DNA of 64,000 nt from JACCTU01 sp963798985 (lineage in GTDB: Bacteria > Actinomycetota > Thermoleophilia > Gaiellales > Gaiellaceae), in contig CAWCVL010000007.1 of assembly GCA_963798985.1 (NCBI GenBank), forward strand, positions 1 to 64,000, in the 5' to 3' direction. Numbering within the stretch: position 1 is the first letter of the stretch; the number at the start of each line of letters is the position of its first letter. Position numbers and translations under genes: made by a program. The notes below the pieces were generated by a model. That model made no database searches. It saw only the letters and a program-made list of their open reading frames with translations, and was not told the DNA's origin. Below, piece by piece: positions 39,123-47,959 of the stretch.

Positions 39123-40305
39123 CTACCCACTCGAGCGGGAACTGAACGACCCAACCTTTGTGCGGGCACCTCGCATGGCGGGTCGGAAAACCGCGCCCGC
39201 GAAACGGCCGCGCAGGGCTAGGACGTTCGCGACGAAGCGGCGGGTCTCCGGGTAGAGACCGTCCTCCCGCACCGCGGCCGGTCCCTGGTAGTACGCCCCG
39301 AGCGCGCGGCGGACGTTGCCTTGAACTCGCCCAGGAGGTGGTTGAGATAGGCGACGCCGACGCGGATGCCCCCGTCCGTCGTTCGCGGGACTGCCGGCCG
39401 ATCACGAACAGCTCGACGAAGTCGCGCGTGGCGGGGATGACCTGCATCACCCCGGTGGCACCGACCGACGAGCGCACATGCGGCTGGAAGCCTGACTCCT
39501 GCCACGCGAGGGCGCGCGCGAGTCTCGGGCTGACGCCGTAGTGCGCCGACCAGCGGTGGATCGAGGCGGTGACCGACGTACTGCGCGCCACGGTCTGCCG
39601 CTTCGGGACGAGGAGCTTCACGCCGATCAGCAGCACGCTCGACGGATCGAGCTTGTTGCTGCTCGCCAGCTCGCGCACCGTGGTTCCGTTGCGCTCGGCG
39701 ATCGCCGTCAGTGTCTCGCCAGGCGCACGACGTGGCGCTTCGTGCGGCTTCGCCTTGGTCGCGGCTTCGCCTTCGTCGCCTTGGTGCCTTCCCGGCGACG
39801 AGCGCGGTACGTGTCGCCTTCCCGACGATTCCGTCCACGGCAGGCCCGCCTTGCGCTGGAACTTCGGCACGAGCTCCTCGGTCGCCGGGCCGAAGTGCTG
39901 TTCAGCCGCTTCGGCGGGAAGCCGCGCTTCGCAGCAGGAACTGCAGCACCGAGACGTCGAAGCCGACCTTGCCCCGCCTGAGGGTGCGCGCCGAAGAGGG
40001 GCCGGCCGTAGCGGCCGAGCGCGACCGCGTCTGCTTGCCCGCTTTGCCGTCGGCGGTGAGCTCCGCTGCTTCTGGAACGCGACGATGGCATGGTTCGTCA
40101 TCGGCCCGGCGATGCCGTCGATCGGGCCCTTGTAGTGGCCGAAGCGGTACAGCGCGACCTGCAGGCCTGCGACCTGATACTCCGGCAGGGCCTTGGCCGA
40201 TGCGCCCGAGGGGGCGAGAACGGCCAGGGCGGCGACTGCGAGGAGGAGGCGGAACGGCGCAAGGGTCCTGCCACTACTCGGTCCCGGGCGGTTCTCCTTC
40301 CCCAC
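39123..40305 (-). CDS. Secreted PG-binding/LysM/lytic transglycosylase
   Basis: The signal peptide FRLLLAVAALAVLAPSGASA lies after ATG 40305. Two peptidoglycan-binding repeats follow (YKGPIDGIAGPMTNHAIVAF, and later MDGIVGKATRTALV). A LysM motif is next (GETLTAIAERNGTTVRELAS), then an SLT-type domain with catalytic Glu in ALAWQESGFQPHVRSSVGAT and GVMQVIPATRDFV. It should bind and cleave peptidoglycan outside the membrane. Several frameshifts (near 40080, 39960, 39850, 39380 and 39310). The C-terminus reads FVANVLALRGRFAGAVFRPA. Confidence 0.82.
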
Positions 40306-40336
40306 CCCGCATGGCTCCTGGCGTTATCCTCGCCGC

Positions 40337-40711
40337 ATGAGCACGCTCGGCGACCTGATGCACGACACCTTCGTCACAGTGGCCCCTGAGGACACGATCG
40401 GGGAGGCCGCCCAGAAGATGGTCGACGCCGGCCGTGGGGCGGCTGCCGTGTCCGACTTCGGCCGGCTGATCGGGATCCTCACCGACCGCGACGTGATGCG
40501 CTCGGTCGCGGCCCGAACGCACTCCTCGGAGGAGCGCGTCCGCGCGTGGATGACTGCCGGACCCGATCACCGCCGTCCCGACGTCACCGCGGACGAGGCG
40601 GCGAAGATCATGCTCGACAACGGCTTCCGCCACCTCCCGATCGTCGACGGCGAGCGCGCGATCGGGATCATCAGCATCCGCGCAGTCCTCCGCGCGGCCA
40701 CCGAGGAGTAA
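40337..40711 (+). CDS. Second two-CBS-domain protein
   Basis: 124 residues from ATG 40337. First CBS: LMHDTFVTVAPEDTIGEAAQ with LIGILTDRDVMRSVA. Second: DEAAKIMLDNGFRHLPIVDG with AIGIISIRAVLRA. Between them, GPDHRRPDV replaces the expected ADPITAVP-type segment. An extra G near 40560 followed by a lost base would explain this without stopping the frame. Divergent from the hydrolase gene. Five bases separate it from the methyltransferase gene, so they are probably one operon. Confidence 0.82.
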   Translation: MSTLGDLMHDTFVTVAPEDTIGEAAQKMVDAGRGAAAVSDFGRLIGILTDRDVMRSVAARTHSSEERVRAWMTAGPDHRRPDVTADEAAKIMLDNGFRHLPIVDGERAIGIISIRAVLRAATEE

Positions 40712-40715
40712 CTCG

Positions 40716-41416
40716 TTGGACCCAGACCGGTTCGAACCCGCGCTCCACGCGCTCTTCGACGAGTTCCCGGTCTCGCCCAACCCGAACGGTCGCCGGTTCA
40801 CGCGCATCCTCGACGAGGTGCCCGGGCTCGCCTGCGAGAACAACCTCGCGCTGCTCAACCTCGCCGCGAGCATGCTCGAGCCGGGGGAGAGCTACGTCGA
40901 GGTCGGTTCGCTCCGCGGCACCTCGCTGATCGCGGCGATGGTCGGGAACGAGGACGCCGACTACGTCGCGATCGACGATTTCTCGATGCAGGACGCCTCG
41001 CGCAAGCGGCTCGAGAAGCAACGTCGAGCAGTTCGGGCTCGACGTGCCGACGATCGTCGAGGGCGACGCGTTCCAGGTCATCCCTGTCGGGCGCGCTCGC
41101 GGGCAAGAGCGTCGGCGTCTACTACTACGACGCCGGCCACTCGTACGAGCAGCGGCTCGACGGCCTGCGGATGATCGAGCCGTGGCTCGCCGACCGCGCG
41201 CTGCTGATCGTCGACGACACGGACTGGGAGCAGGTGGAGCAGGCGACGCGCGACTACCTGGAGCAGCAGCCGAAGGCCCGACTGCTCGTCTGGATCCCCG
41301 GCAAGGACAACGGCTACCCGCACTGGTGGGAGGGCGTGAAGGTGCTCGCGTGGGAGTCGGACGCCGGTGCCTTGCCGGGGCCGGCAGCGGAAGCAGCAGC
41401 GGTCGGCTGCAGCTAG
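40716..41416 (+). CDS. Class I SAM-dependent methyltransferase (Methyltransf_24-like)
   Basis: TTG start at 40716. NNLALLNLAASMLEPGESYV then EVGSLRGTSLIAAMVG is the SAM-binding motif I region. DADYVAIDDFSM is motif II. VGVYYYDAGHSYEQRLDGLR and DRALLIVDDTDWEQVEQAT continue in a shifted frame. Proteins of this type often act on sugars or small molecules; the substrate is unknown. Two frameshifts, near 41020 and 41095. Confidence 0.7.
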
Positions 41417-42641
41417 GCGTCGACGGGTAGGACCCAGGCGTTCTCGCGGATGATCGGAACGGCGTTGCCGTCCGCGTCGAGCCCGTCGACGTCGACGCCG
41501 GGGCCGCCGATCATGAAGTCCACGTGAACGGTGGAGTCGTTGACGCCGGCCTCGGCCATCTCCTCGGCCGTCATGTCGGCGCCGCCCTCGACCGCCTCCT
41601 GAAGCGCCTGGCCGAAGGCGATGTGTGACGTCGCGTTCTCGTCGAAGAGCGTGTTCAGGAACGTCATGCCCGGTTCGACCGACCCGGGAGTCGCCGTCGA
41701 CGAGCGCGACCTCTCCTAGGTGCTTCGAGCCCTCGTCGGTCTCGATCTGCTTTCGCACGACCTCCTCGCCGCTCGACGCCTTCACGTCGACGATCTCGCC
41801 GTTCTCGAAGCGCAGCTCGAGGTCGCGCACCACCGTTCCCTGCAACACGAGCGGCATCGTGGAGCGCACGTTCCCCTCCGTGCGGCGGAGGTCCGGCGTG
41901 GTGAACACCTCCTCGGTCGGGAGGTTCGGCACGTGTGTCTGGCCCCACGCCGTCTTCGTCTCCGCCGCCATCCAGCGGGCGCGAGGGGAGAGACCGACGG
42001 TGAGGTCCGTGCCCGGCCCTATGAACCGGACGGAGTCGAAGCGGCGCGCGTTCAGCGACGCAGCGCGCGCTTTGAGCGTCTTGATGTGCTCACGCCACGC
42101 GGCGACCGGGTCTTCCTCGTCCAGGCGCACGGTCGACCCGACGGCCTGCCCAGAGCCGGTCGACGTCAGGCTCGCCGAGCACCGCTTCGGCCCAACCCGG
42201 GTTCGGGCTGCCGACGATCGCCCAGGAGAGCTTCCCGGTCGCGACGAGTTCCAGCTGACGCGTGCGGAGATCCTTCATGCGCGCCTTCGCGACGCGCTGC
42301 TGGTCGAGAGTCGAGAAGAGGTCGGGCTCGGCATCGCCGACGAGGAGCAGCACCGCGCCCTGACGCTCCGCAACGTCTTCGAGGCGCGCCAGCAGCCACG
42401 GAGGCGTCGACTCGAGCTCTTCCTCGGGCCCGTGCTCGATCAGGGCACGGCGGACGTGGGGGTCGGTGACGTTCAGGTCGACCCAGCGCGCGCCGACCCG
42501 GTACGCGGCGTCGGCGACGGCGCGGGCGAGCTCGAGGTGCTCCGGGTAGCAGTTGATCTGGAGGTCCTGGCCGGGCTGGAGGTTCACGCCGATCTCCACG
42601 GCCAGCCGTGCGTACCCCTGGACCAGTTCGTCTGTCGTCAT
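41413..42641 (-). CDS. M29-family aminopeptidase
   Basis: ATG 42641. YARLAVEIGVNLQPGQDLQI is the family's N-terminal signature; NLPTEEVFTTPDLRRTEGNV contains metal-ligand Glu residues. The C-terminal DENATSHIAFGQALQEAVEG and NDSTVHVDFMIGGPGVDVDG carry the remaining His/Asp ligands of the dinuclear site. Leucyl-type aminopeptidase activity is expected in the cytoplasm. About 409 residues, as usual. Frameshifts near 42150 and 41690. Confidence 0.88.
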
Positions 42642-42677
42642 GATTCGCGAACCATAGTCGCGCTCCGCGTCTGCATC

Positions 42678-43459
42678 GTGCTTGCACTGGTCGTCGTTCC
42701 GTGCGCCCGAGGAGAGACAAGCATCCTCGCGATCGGCGACTTCGGCGTCGGCGGCGCGCGCCAGCAAGCCTTCGGCGCAGCCGTCCGCAGCTACGAGTCG
42801 CGCAACCCCGCCGACGTGCTGGTGACGCTCGGCGACAACGACTACACGCGTGGTCGCTCGTTCCGCGCGAACTGGACAGCCTCCTTCGGGTGGCTCGGCT
42901 CAGCGGGAATCGACGTCGCGGGCACGCTCGGGAACCACGACGTCCAGGTCGGGCGGGGGAGGTACGAGTTCGGCCTGCTTCGAATGCCGGGGCCGTACTA
43001 CGTGCGGCGCGTCAAGGACGTCGAGCTGATCGTGCTCGACTCGACCGCGATCACGACGGCACAGACGCGGTGGCTCGAGCGCACCCTCGCAAGACGCTCC
43101 GGCTTTCGACGGATCGTCGCGCTCCACCACCCGCCGTACACCTGCGGCGGCCATCTCGGCAGCGCGACCGTGCGGCGGGCCTGGGTGCCGCTCTTCGAGC
43201 GCTACGGCGTCCGGCTCGTCCTGAGCGGCCACGACCACAACTACCAGCGGTTCGAGCGGAACGGCGTCACTTATGTCGTCCACGGAGGCGGCGGCGCGCG
43301 TCTCTACAAGCTGCGGGCCTGCCCTCGCGGCTACCCGCCGCGGATCGCGGCCCGGGTCGGCGTGGGGCTTCCTCCACCTCGCCGTCGGGCCCGACGGGCG
43401 TCCTGGTCCAGGCGCTGGACCTTGCAGGCAAGGCGATCGACCGTTTCCTTGTGACGTGA
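42678..43459 (+). CDS. Secreted metallophosphoesterase
   Basis: All five metal motifs are visible: AIGDFGVG (GD-x variant), TLGDNDYTRG, GTLGNHDVQ, VALHHPPYTCGG and LSGHDHNYQRFERNG. The purple-acid-phosphatase-like arrangement fits a phosphatase or nucleotidase. A short hydrophobic leader (LALVVVPCARG) precedes the domain and could be a lipoprotein signal. The start is uncertain: no ATG lies in frame upstream, and GTG 42678 is the nearest alternative. One frameshift near 43350; the tail is LAVGPDGVLVQALDLAGKAI. Confidence 0.8.
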
Positions 43460-43982
43460 TGGGCCGCCTGCGGCGTAGAAGCGATGTGAACCGGCCGACG
43501 TTCTCAGCGGTTGCCGAGGACTGCCTGGACGAGGTCTATCGCTACCTGCTCATGCTCACCTCCAACCCCAGCCTCGCCGACGATCTGACCGGCGCCACGT
43601 TCGAGAAGGCGTTCAAGCAGTGGCGGCGCTACGACCCTCGCCGGGCGGCTCCGATCACGTGGCTCTGCAGCATCGCTCGGACGACGGCGCTCGACCACTT
43701 CCGGGCCGACGCCCGCCGCCGGCGTCGCGAAGAGCGCTTCGCGCTCGAGCAGCCGGCGGCCGAGGAGCTGCAGCCTCGCCGGGCTCTCGCCCGAGCTCGA
43801 GGCCGCAATGGCTGAGCTGACCGCCGCCGAGCGCGAGGTGGTCGCGCTGCGCGATCGTGCTCGACCTCGACGCAGAGTCCGCTGCGCGCGTGCTCGGCGT
43901 CTCGCGCACCGCGTGCTCGATGCGGCTCGCGCGCGCCCTGACCAAGCTCGAAGAAAGGATGGCCGCGGATGCGCTCGCCTGA
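43459..43982 (+). CDS. ECF RNA polymerase sigma factor
   Basis: ATG 43459 overlaps the preceding stop (TGATG). Region 2: DEVYRYLLMLTSNPSLADDL and ATFEKAFKQWRRYDPRRAAP, then WLCSIARTTALDHFRADARR. Region 4 after a frameshift near 43790: AELTAAEREVVALRIVLDLD and VLGVSRTACSMRLARAL. About 173 residues, normal for ECF factors. Its last 14 bases overlap the DUF4349 gene, its likely regulator. Confidence 0.85.
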
Positions 43983-45057
43983 CGCGACCGACGTGGAACG
44001 GATCGAAGGGCTCCTGCGCGGCATGCCGCCGGAGACCGAGCGCGAGGCGCACCTCGAGGGGATGATCCGCGAGCTGCGGACCGTCTCGCCGCGGGCGTCG
44101 CACGAGTTGCGCGAGCGCGTGCGCACGCTGCGCGAGCCCGAGCGGCGGCGCTCGCTCGGCTGGCGGCCGGTGCTCGTGGTCGTGCCGTTGGCGCTGGCGT
44201 TCGCCGGTGCCACGCTTCTCGGCCGTGGCGACGACACCCCCGACCAGGGCGTTGCGTTCAGCCGTGAGAGCGCGGCGGCGCTCGAGGCGCAGCCTGCGCC
44301 GCAGGCAAAAGACGCCGACGCGTTCGCCGGCCCGCTCGCACCGGCGGTCGCCGATGCCACGCGCGCGCAGGAGTGGGACGTCTCGCTCGAGCTCGCCGTG
44401 CGCGACAACCGCAGCCTCTCCGACGCGAGCGCGGAGGCGATCCGCACGACGCGCGCGCTCGGCGGCTTCGTCGTCTCGTCGAACGTCGCCACGCAGGGGT
44501 CCGGCGGGCGGGCGGATCTCGTGCTGCGGATCCCGCAGCGCCGCGTTCAAGATGCGATCGCACAGTTCTCCGACCTCGGCACGATCACCGGCCAACAGGT
44601 CACGGTGCAGGACCGCCAGGCCGATCTCGACCGGCTCGCGAAGCGGATCGACACGCTGCGGATCCAGCTCGCCGAGGTTCGCGCGCAGCTGGCGCAGGGC
44701 GGTCTCTCCGAGGTCGAGCGGCTGCGGCTCGAGCTGCGCAGGCAGCGGCTTCAGGGGGAGCTCAACCAGCAGACGCGGCAGCGCTCCGGAATCGCGAGCG
44801 AGGTCGCCCTGGCGGAGTTCTCGCTGACGCTCCAGACGAAGCGCGCGGCCGCCGTCGCCGGCGAGGGCCGGATCGACGGCGCGGTCCGGGACGCGGTCGA
44901 GGTGCTCTCGGTGGCCGCGGCGGTCGGGCTGTTCCTGCTGATCGTGCTCGCCCCGCTGGCCGTGATCGCGACCCTGCTCTTCCTCGCCCGGCGCTCACTG
45001 CGCCGCCGCGAGGAAGAGCGACTGCTCGACCAGCCTCGCCCGACGCCGACCAGTTAG
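43969..45057 (+). CDS. DUF4349 membrane protein, probable anti-sigma partner
   Basis: 362 residues. The cytoplasmic N-terminus (residues 1-65, GLLRGMPPETEREAHLEGMI) precedes a TM segment (WRPVLVVVPLALAFAGATLL). DUF4349 follows, including RTTRALGGFVVSSNVATQGS and a coiled coil (ADLDRLAKRIDTLRIQLAEV). A second TM is at the C-terminus (VAAAVGLFLLIVLAPLAVIA). The overlap with the sigma gene and the N-terminal cytoplasmic segment suggest it holds the sigma factor at the membrane. That role is inferred. Confidence 0.75.
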   Translation: MRSPDATDVERIEGLLRGMPPETEREAHLEGMIRELRTVSPRASHELRERVRTLREPERRRSLGWRPVLVVVPLALAFAGATLLGRGDDTPDQGVAFSRESAAALEAQPAPQAKDADAFAGPLAPAVADATRAQEWDVSLELAVRDNRSLSDASAEAIRTTRALGGFVVSSNVATQGSGGRADLVLRIPQRRVQDAIAQFSDLGTITGQQVTVQDRQADLDRLAKRIDTLRIQLAEVRAQLAQGGLSEVERLRLELRRQRLQGELNQQTRQRSGIASEVALAEFSLTLQTKRAAAVAGEGRIDGAVRDAVEVLSVAAAVGLFLLIVLAPLAVIATLLFLARRSLRRREEERLLDQPRPTPTS

Positions 45058-45066
45058 TCTCCGCCC

Positions 45067-45318
45067 GTGCTCGCTGCGGTCTCGACGCAGAACAAGCTCC
45101 TGCTCGGCGGGATGGCGTTGATTTTCATCGTCTTCTCGCTCGTTTCGTCGTTCGTGCTCCCGCGGCGCGACCCGAGCTTCCCGGGCGACCGGCTGAACCT
45201 CTTCATCGGCGTGACGGCGGTGCTCTTCGTCGCCATGCTGTTGGCGGTCGAGCTCTTCGCGGTCGAAGAAGAGGAGCCCGGCGGCGGCCACGAAGCGCTC
45301 GTAGCCTCGACCCGCTAG
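45067..45318 (+). CDS. Small two-TM membrane protein
   Basis: 83 residues from GTG 45067, nine bases after the DUF4349 stop. TM1 is LLLGGMALIFIVFSLVSSFV, followed by LPRRDPSFPGDRLNLF; TM2 is GVTAVLFVAMLLAVELFA, with an acidic C-terminus. Family not recognised. Confidence 0.6.
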   Translation: MLAAVSTQNKLLLGGMALIFIVFSLVSSFVLPRRDPSFPGDRLNLFIGVTAVLFVAMLLAVELFAVEEEEPGGGHEALVASTR

Positions 45319-45339
45319 CGGCTACCCTCCCCTTCGCTC

Positions 45340-45428
45340 GGAGAGGTGTCCGAGTGGTCTAAGGAGCGCGACTGGAAATCGCGTACGTGCTGCAAGGTGC
45401 GTCGCGGGTTCAAATCCCGCCCTCTCCG
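45340..45428 (+). tRNA. tRNA-Ser (GGA)
   Basis: Acceptor GGAGAGG/CCTCTCC, discriminator G, long variable arm, anticodon loop CTGGAAA (anticodon GGA), T-arm GCGGGTTCAAATCCCGC. 89 bases; CCA not encoded. Confidence 0.97.
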
Positions 45429-45435
45429 CTCGGAG

Positions 45436-45462
45436 CACGGGGGAACCCAGGGTTCCCCCGTG
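45436..45462. terminator. GGGGAACC-type hairpin after tRNA-Ser(GGA)
   Basis: Twelve-base-pair stem, CACGGGGGAACC and GGTTCCCCCGTG, with loop CAG, starting eight bases past the tRNA 3' end. Confidence 0.65.
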
Positions 45463-45565
45463 AGCCCCTCCTTCTTCGCAGCTGACCCTCTTACGCAGTT
45501 GGCTCACGGCCGGGCAAAGCCCGGCCTCCGCGGCGGGCTCGCAACGATCCACTCTGCAAAGGAAG

Positions 45566-45654
45566 CGGAGGGGGAGGGATTTGAACCCTCGATCCGCCTA
45601 ACGACGGATAACGGTTTTCGAGACCGCCGCATTCGACCGCTCTGCCACCCCTCC
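45566..45654 (-). tRNA. tRNA-Ser (CGA)
   Basis: Acceptor GGAGGGG/CCCCTCC, discriminator G, anticodon loop CTCGAAA (anticodon CGA), long variable arm, T-arm GAGGGTTCAAATCCCTC. 89 bases; CCA not encoded. Confidence 0.97.
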
Positions 45655-45685
45655 GAGCGCGGCTGCACAGCGTAGCGGCATGGAT

Positions 45686-45711
45686 CGTGGGGAACCATGC
45701 GGTTCCCCACG
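45686..45711. terminator. GGGGAACC-type hairpin after tRNA-Ser(GCT)
   Basis: Eleven-base-pair stem, CGTGGGGAACC and GGTTCCCCACG, loop ATGC, six bases past the 3' end of the minus-strand tRNA. Confidence 0.65.
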
Positions 45712-45716
45712 CTGTA

Positions 45717-45807
45717 CGGAGAAGGAGGGATTCGAACCCTCGAAGGAGGATTGTTCCCCCTTAACGCCTTAGCAGGGCGCCGCCTTCAGCCACTCGGCCA
45801 CTTCTCC
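45717..45807 (-). tRNA. tRNA-Ser (GCT)
   Basis: Acceptor GGAGAAG/CTTCTCC, discriminator G, anticodon loop CTGCTAA (anticodon GCT), long variable arm, T-arm GAGGGTTCGAATCCCTC. 91 bases; CCA not encoded. Confidence 0.97.
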
Positions 45808-45862
45808 CCGCGCGGGAAAGGGTATCGCAGCCCGCGGCGGCTGGTTCCCCCGTTCGGGGCAT

Positions 45863-45985
45863 GACCGCACGACCCTGCGAGTCCTAGATTCGACGTGCCG
45901 GCTCCCCCTTAAGACCCGGCACTCGTGCGGCGACCCCTCTGCGGCTCTCCAGGGGGGTTTCGCCTTTCTGGGGACTACAGGCTTG
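45863..45985. ncRNA. Candidate structured RNA, strand and class unknown
   Basis: On the plus strand CCGCACGA (45866-45873) pairs with TCGTGCGG (45923-45930). Directly inside, GTGCCGG pairs with CCGGCAC around a C-rich loop (CTCCCCCTTAAGAC), leaving a 22-base one-sided bulge. A second hairpin follows: GGCGACCCC pairs with GGGG-TT-TCGCC. No protein-coding pattern is seen. The C-rich loop slightly recalls actinobacterial 6C-type RNAs, but I cannot assign it. Confidence 0.35.
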
Positions 45986-46000
45986 ATGGAAACGACTGCG

Positions 46001-46030
46001 GTCGCGGATCCGCGCGAGCGGATTCGCGAC
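46001..46030 (-). terminator. Hairpin terminator after the Cpn10-like gene
   Basis: A 13-base-pair stem (one G-U pair) closed by the tetraloop GCGA, 19 bases past the stop at 46049. Confidence 0.6.
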
Positions 46031-46048
46031 TTGCGCCTCCCCAGTCAA

Positions 46049-46346
46049 CTAGTCGATGACGCGGGCGATCAGTTCGTCGCGGCGAAGCAACTTCACGGTG
46101 CCGGCGCCGACGCGGACGTCGTAGCCCGGCGTCTTTCGGGAACAGGACCTTGTCGCCGGGCTCGATCCCGTTCGCGTCCGGGCCGACGGCGGTGACGATC
46201 CCGGTGCGGCAGCCTTGGTCGGCGCCTGCCGGGACGATCAGCCCGCTTCGTGTCCAGGTCTCCGCGTCGCCCGGCTCGATCAGGAGGAAGTCGTCGAGCG
46301 GTTCGAGGGAGACGCTCAAGTGGTGCTCGTGCTGCTTCTCGACCAC
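46049..46346 (-). CDS. GroES/Cpn10-like co-chaperonin
   Basis: About 98 residues from GTG 46346, two bases after the ABC ATPase stop. LSVSLEPLDDFLLIEPGDAE, SGLIVPAGADQGCRTGIVTA and VGPDANGIEPGDKVLFPKDA match the Cpn10 fold, though the mobile-loop segment is shortened (TWTRSGLIVP). In a shifted frame it ends VKLLRRDELIARVID. No groEL is nearby and it sits at the end of a transporter operon, so it is probably a second, specialised Cpn10. One frameshift near 46130. Confidence 0.7.
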
Positions 46347-46348
46347 CC

Positions 46349-47102
46349 CTACAGTCTGCCTGCTTCGACGATTCGCGCAAGGAACTGCTGCGTGCGCGGC
46401 TCTCGGGGAGCGGCGAAGATCTGCTCGGGCGGGCCTTCCTCGAGGATCACGCCCTCGTCCAGGAAGCACACGCGATCGGCGATGTCGCGCGCGAAGACCA
46501 TCTCGTGCGTCGCGATCAGCATCGTCATCCCACCCTGCGCGAGCTCGCGCACGACGTTCAGCACCTCTGCCACCAGTTCGGGGTCGAGCGCGCTCGTGAT
46601 CTCGTCGAGCAGCATCAGCTTCGGACGAAGTGCGAGCGCGCGCACGATCGCGACCCGCTGTTGCTGGCCGCCGGAGAGGCTGTCGGGATAGGCGTCGCGC
46701 TTGTCCTCGAGGCCGAACCGCGCGAGCAGCTCGTCGGCGCGCTGCTCGGCGTCTGCGCTTTGAGAGACCGAGCGCCTTGCGCGGGCCGAGCGTCACGTTC
46801 CCGAGCACGCTCATGTGCGGGAACAGGTTGTACGACTGGAAGACGATCCCGATCTCGCGTCGAATGTGGTTGACGTCGACGCCCTCGGCAGTGATCTCCT
46901 CGCCGCCGAGGAAGATGCGGCCCCGGTCCAAAGGCTCGAGCAGGTTCACGCACCGGAGCAGCGTCGACTTGCCCGAGCCCGACGCGCCGATCATGCACAC
47001 CACCTCGTGCTCGGCAACTGCGAGGTCGATGCCGCGCAGCACCTCGTTCTGCCCGAAGGACTTGTGGACGTCCTGGAGCTCCACTGCAGGCGTAGCGCTC
47101 AT
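46349..47102 (-). CDS. Polar amino acid ABC transporter ATP-binding protein
   Basis: VELQDVHKSFGQNEVLRGID, Walker A IGASGSGKSTLLRCVNLLEP, Q-loop IVFQSYNLFPHMSVLGNVTL, and Walker B LMLLDEITSALDPELVAEVL with the H-loop IATHEMVFARDIAD. This is the GlnQ/HisP family powering uptake of polar amino acids. ATG 47102 overlaps the permease stop by four bases. Frameshifts near 46750 and 46640 disrupt the signature region. Confidence 0.9.
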
Positions 47103-47959
47103 GCGCGCGCGAGCTCTCGGCGGCGGTTCCGGGCGATCAGCCAGTCGGTGAAGCGCGTGAGCGGGATCGTGAGCAGGAGGAAGAGCAGCGCGGTCGCGAG
47201 GTACGGCGTGTGGTTGAAGGCACCGGCCGACTCGATCTGCGACTGGCGGAATGCCTCGACCACGCCGAGGAGGGCGACGAGCGCGGTGTCCTTCTGGAGC
47301 CCGATGAAGTCGTTCAGGAGCGGCGGCACGACGCGACGGACTGCCTGCGGCAGGACCACGTAGCGCATCGACTGCGCGTGCGAGAGGCCGAGCGACCGCG
47401 CAGCGGCGGCCTGGCTGGGGTGCACCGACTCGATCCCCGCGCGGTAGACCTCCGCGACGTACGCCGAGTAGACGAGCACGAGCGCGACCGCGGCCCAGAA
47501 GAACTGTGAGTTCGGGACGCCGCTCAGTTGCAGCCCGGGGATCCCGAAACCGAGCAGGTAGACGAGCAGGATCGTCGGAATTCCGCGGAAGACGTCCGTG
47601 TACGCGGTGGAGAGAACGCGCAGCGGGAAGAACACGGGGCCGGGAAGGCTTCGCAGCACGGCGAGGAAGAGCGCGAAGACGAGGATGAAGACCTCGGCGA
47701 TCAGGAAGAGCTTGACGTTCGTCTTGAACGCCTCGGCGATGTCCGGGAACGACTCCCTGAACACCGGCCAGTTGAAGAACTGCTCCTTGACCTCCGGCCA
47801 GTTCGGCGAGTTGACGACGACGAGCACGAGCACGCCGAAGAAGACGACGGTGCTGACCGCCGCGACGGCAGCGCTACGGGCCCCGCCGGACCCGCCGAGG
47901 ATTCGTGAGCTCCGGTCGCCTACTCGAGGACCGGAGCGCTCGTCTTGTTCGAGAGCCAC
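47099..47959 (-). CDS. Polar amino acid ABC transporter permease
   Basis: 286 residues, HisM/GlnP type. TVVFFGVLVLVVVNS, LFLIAEVFILVFALFLAVLR, YTDVFRGIPTILLVYLLGFG and the EAA-type loop ARSLGLSHAQSMRYVVLPQA that contacts the ATPase. ATG 47959 overlaps the binding-protein gene by 40 bases; no later start is available. Confidence 0.9.
   Translation of the reverse strand: MALEQDERSGPRVGDRSSRILGGSGGARSAAVAAVSTVVFFGVLVLVVVNSPNWPEVKEQFFNWPVFRESFPDIAEAFKTNVKLFLIAEVFILVFALFLAVLRSLPGPVFFPLRVLSTAYTDVFRGIPTILLVYLLGFGIPGLQLSGVPNSQFFWAAVALVLVYSAYVAEVYRAGIESVHPSQAAAARSLGLSHAQSMRYVVLPQAVRRVVPPLLNDFIGLQKDTALVALLGVVEAFRQSQIESAGAFNHTPYLATALLFLLLTIPLTRFTDWLIARNRRRELARA

Noticed and set aside
45863..46040. Resemblance of GAGTCCTAGATTCGACG to the tmRNA 5' region
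   Set aside because: No tag-peptide reading frame, no tRNA-like 3' domain and too little space; the match is short.
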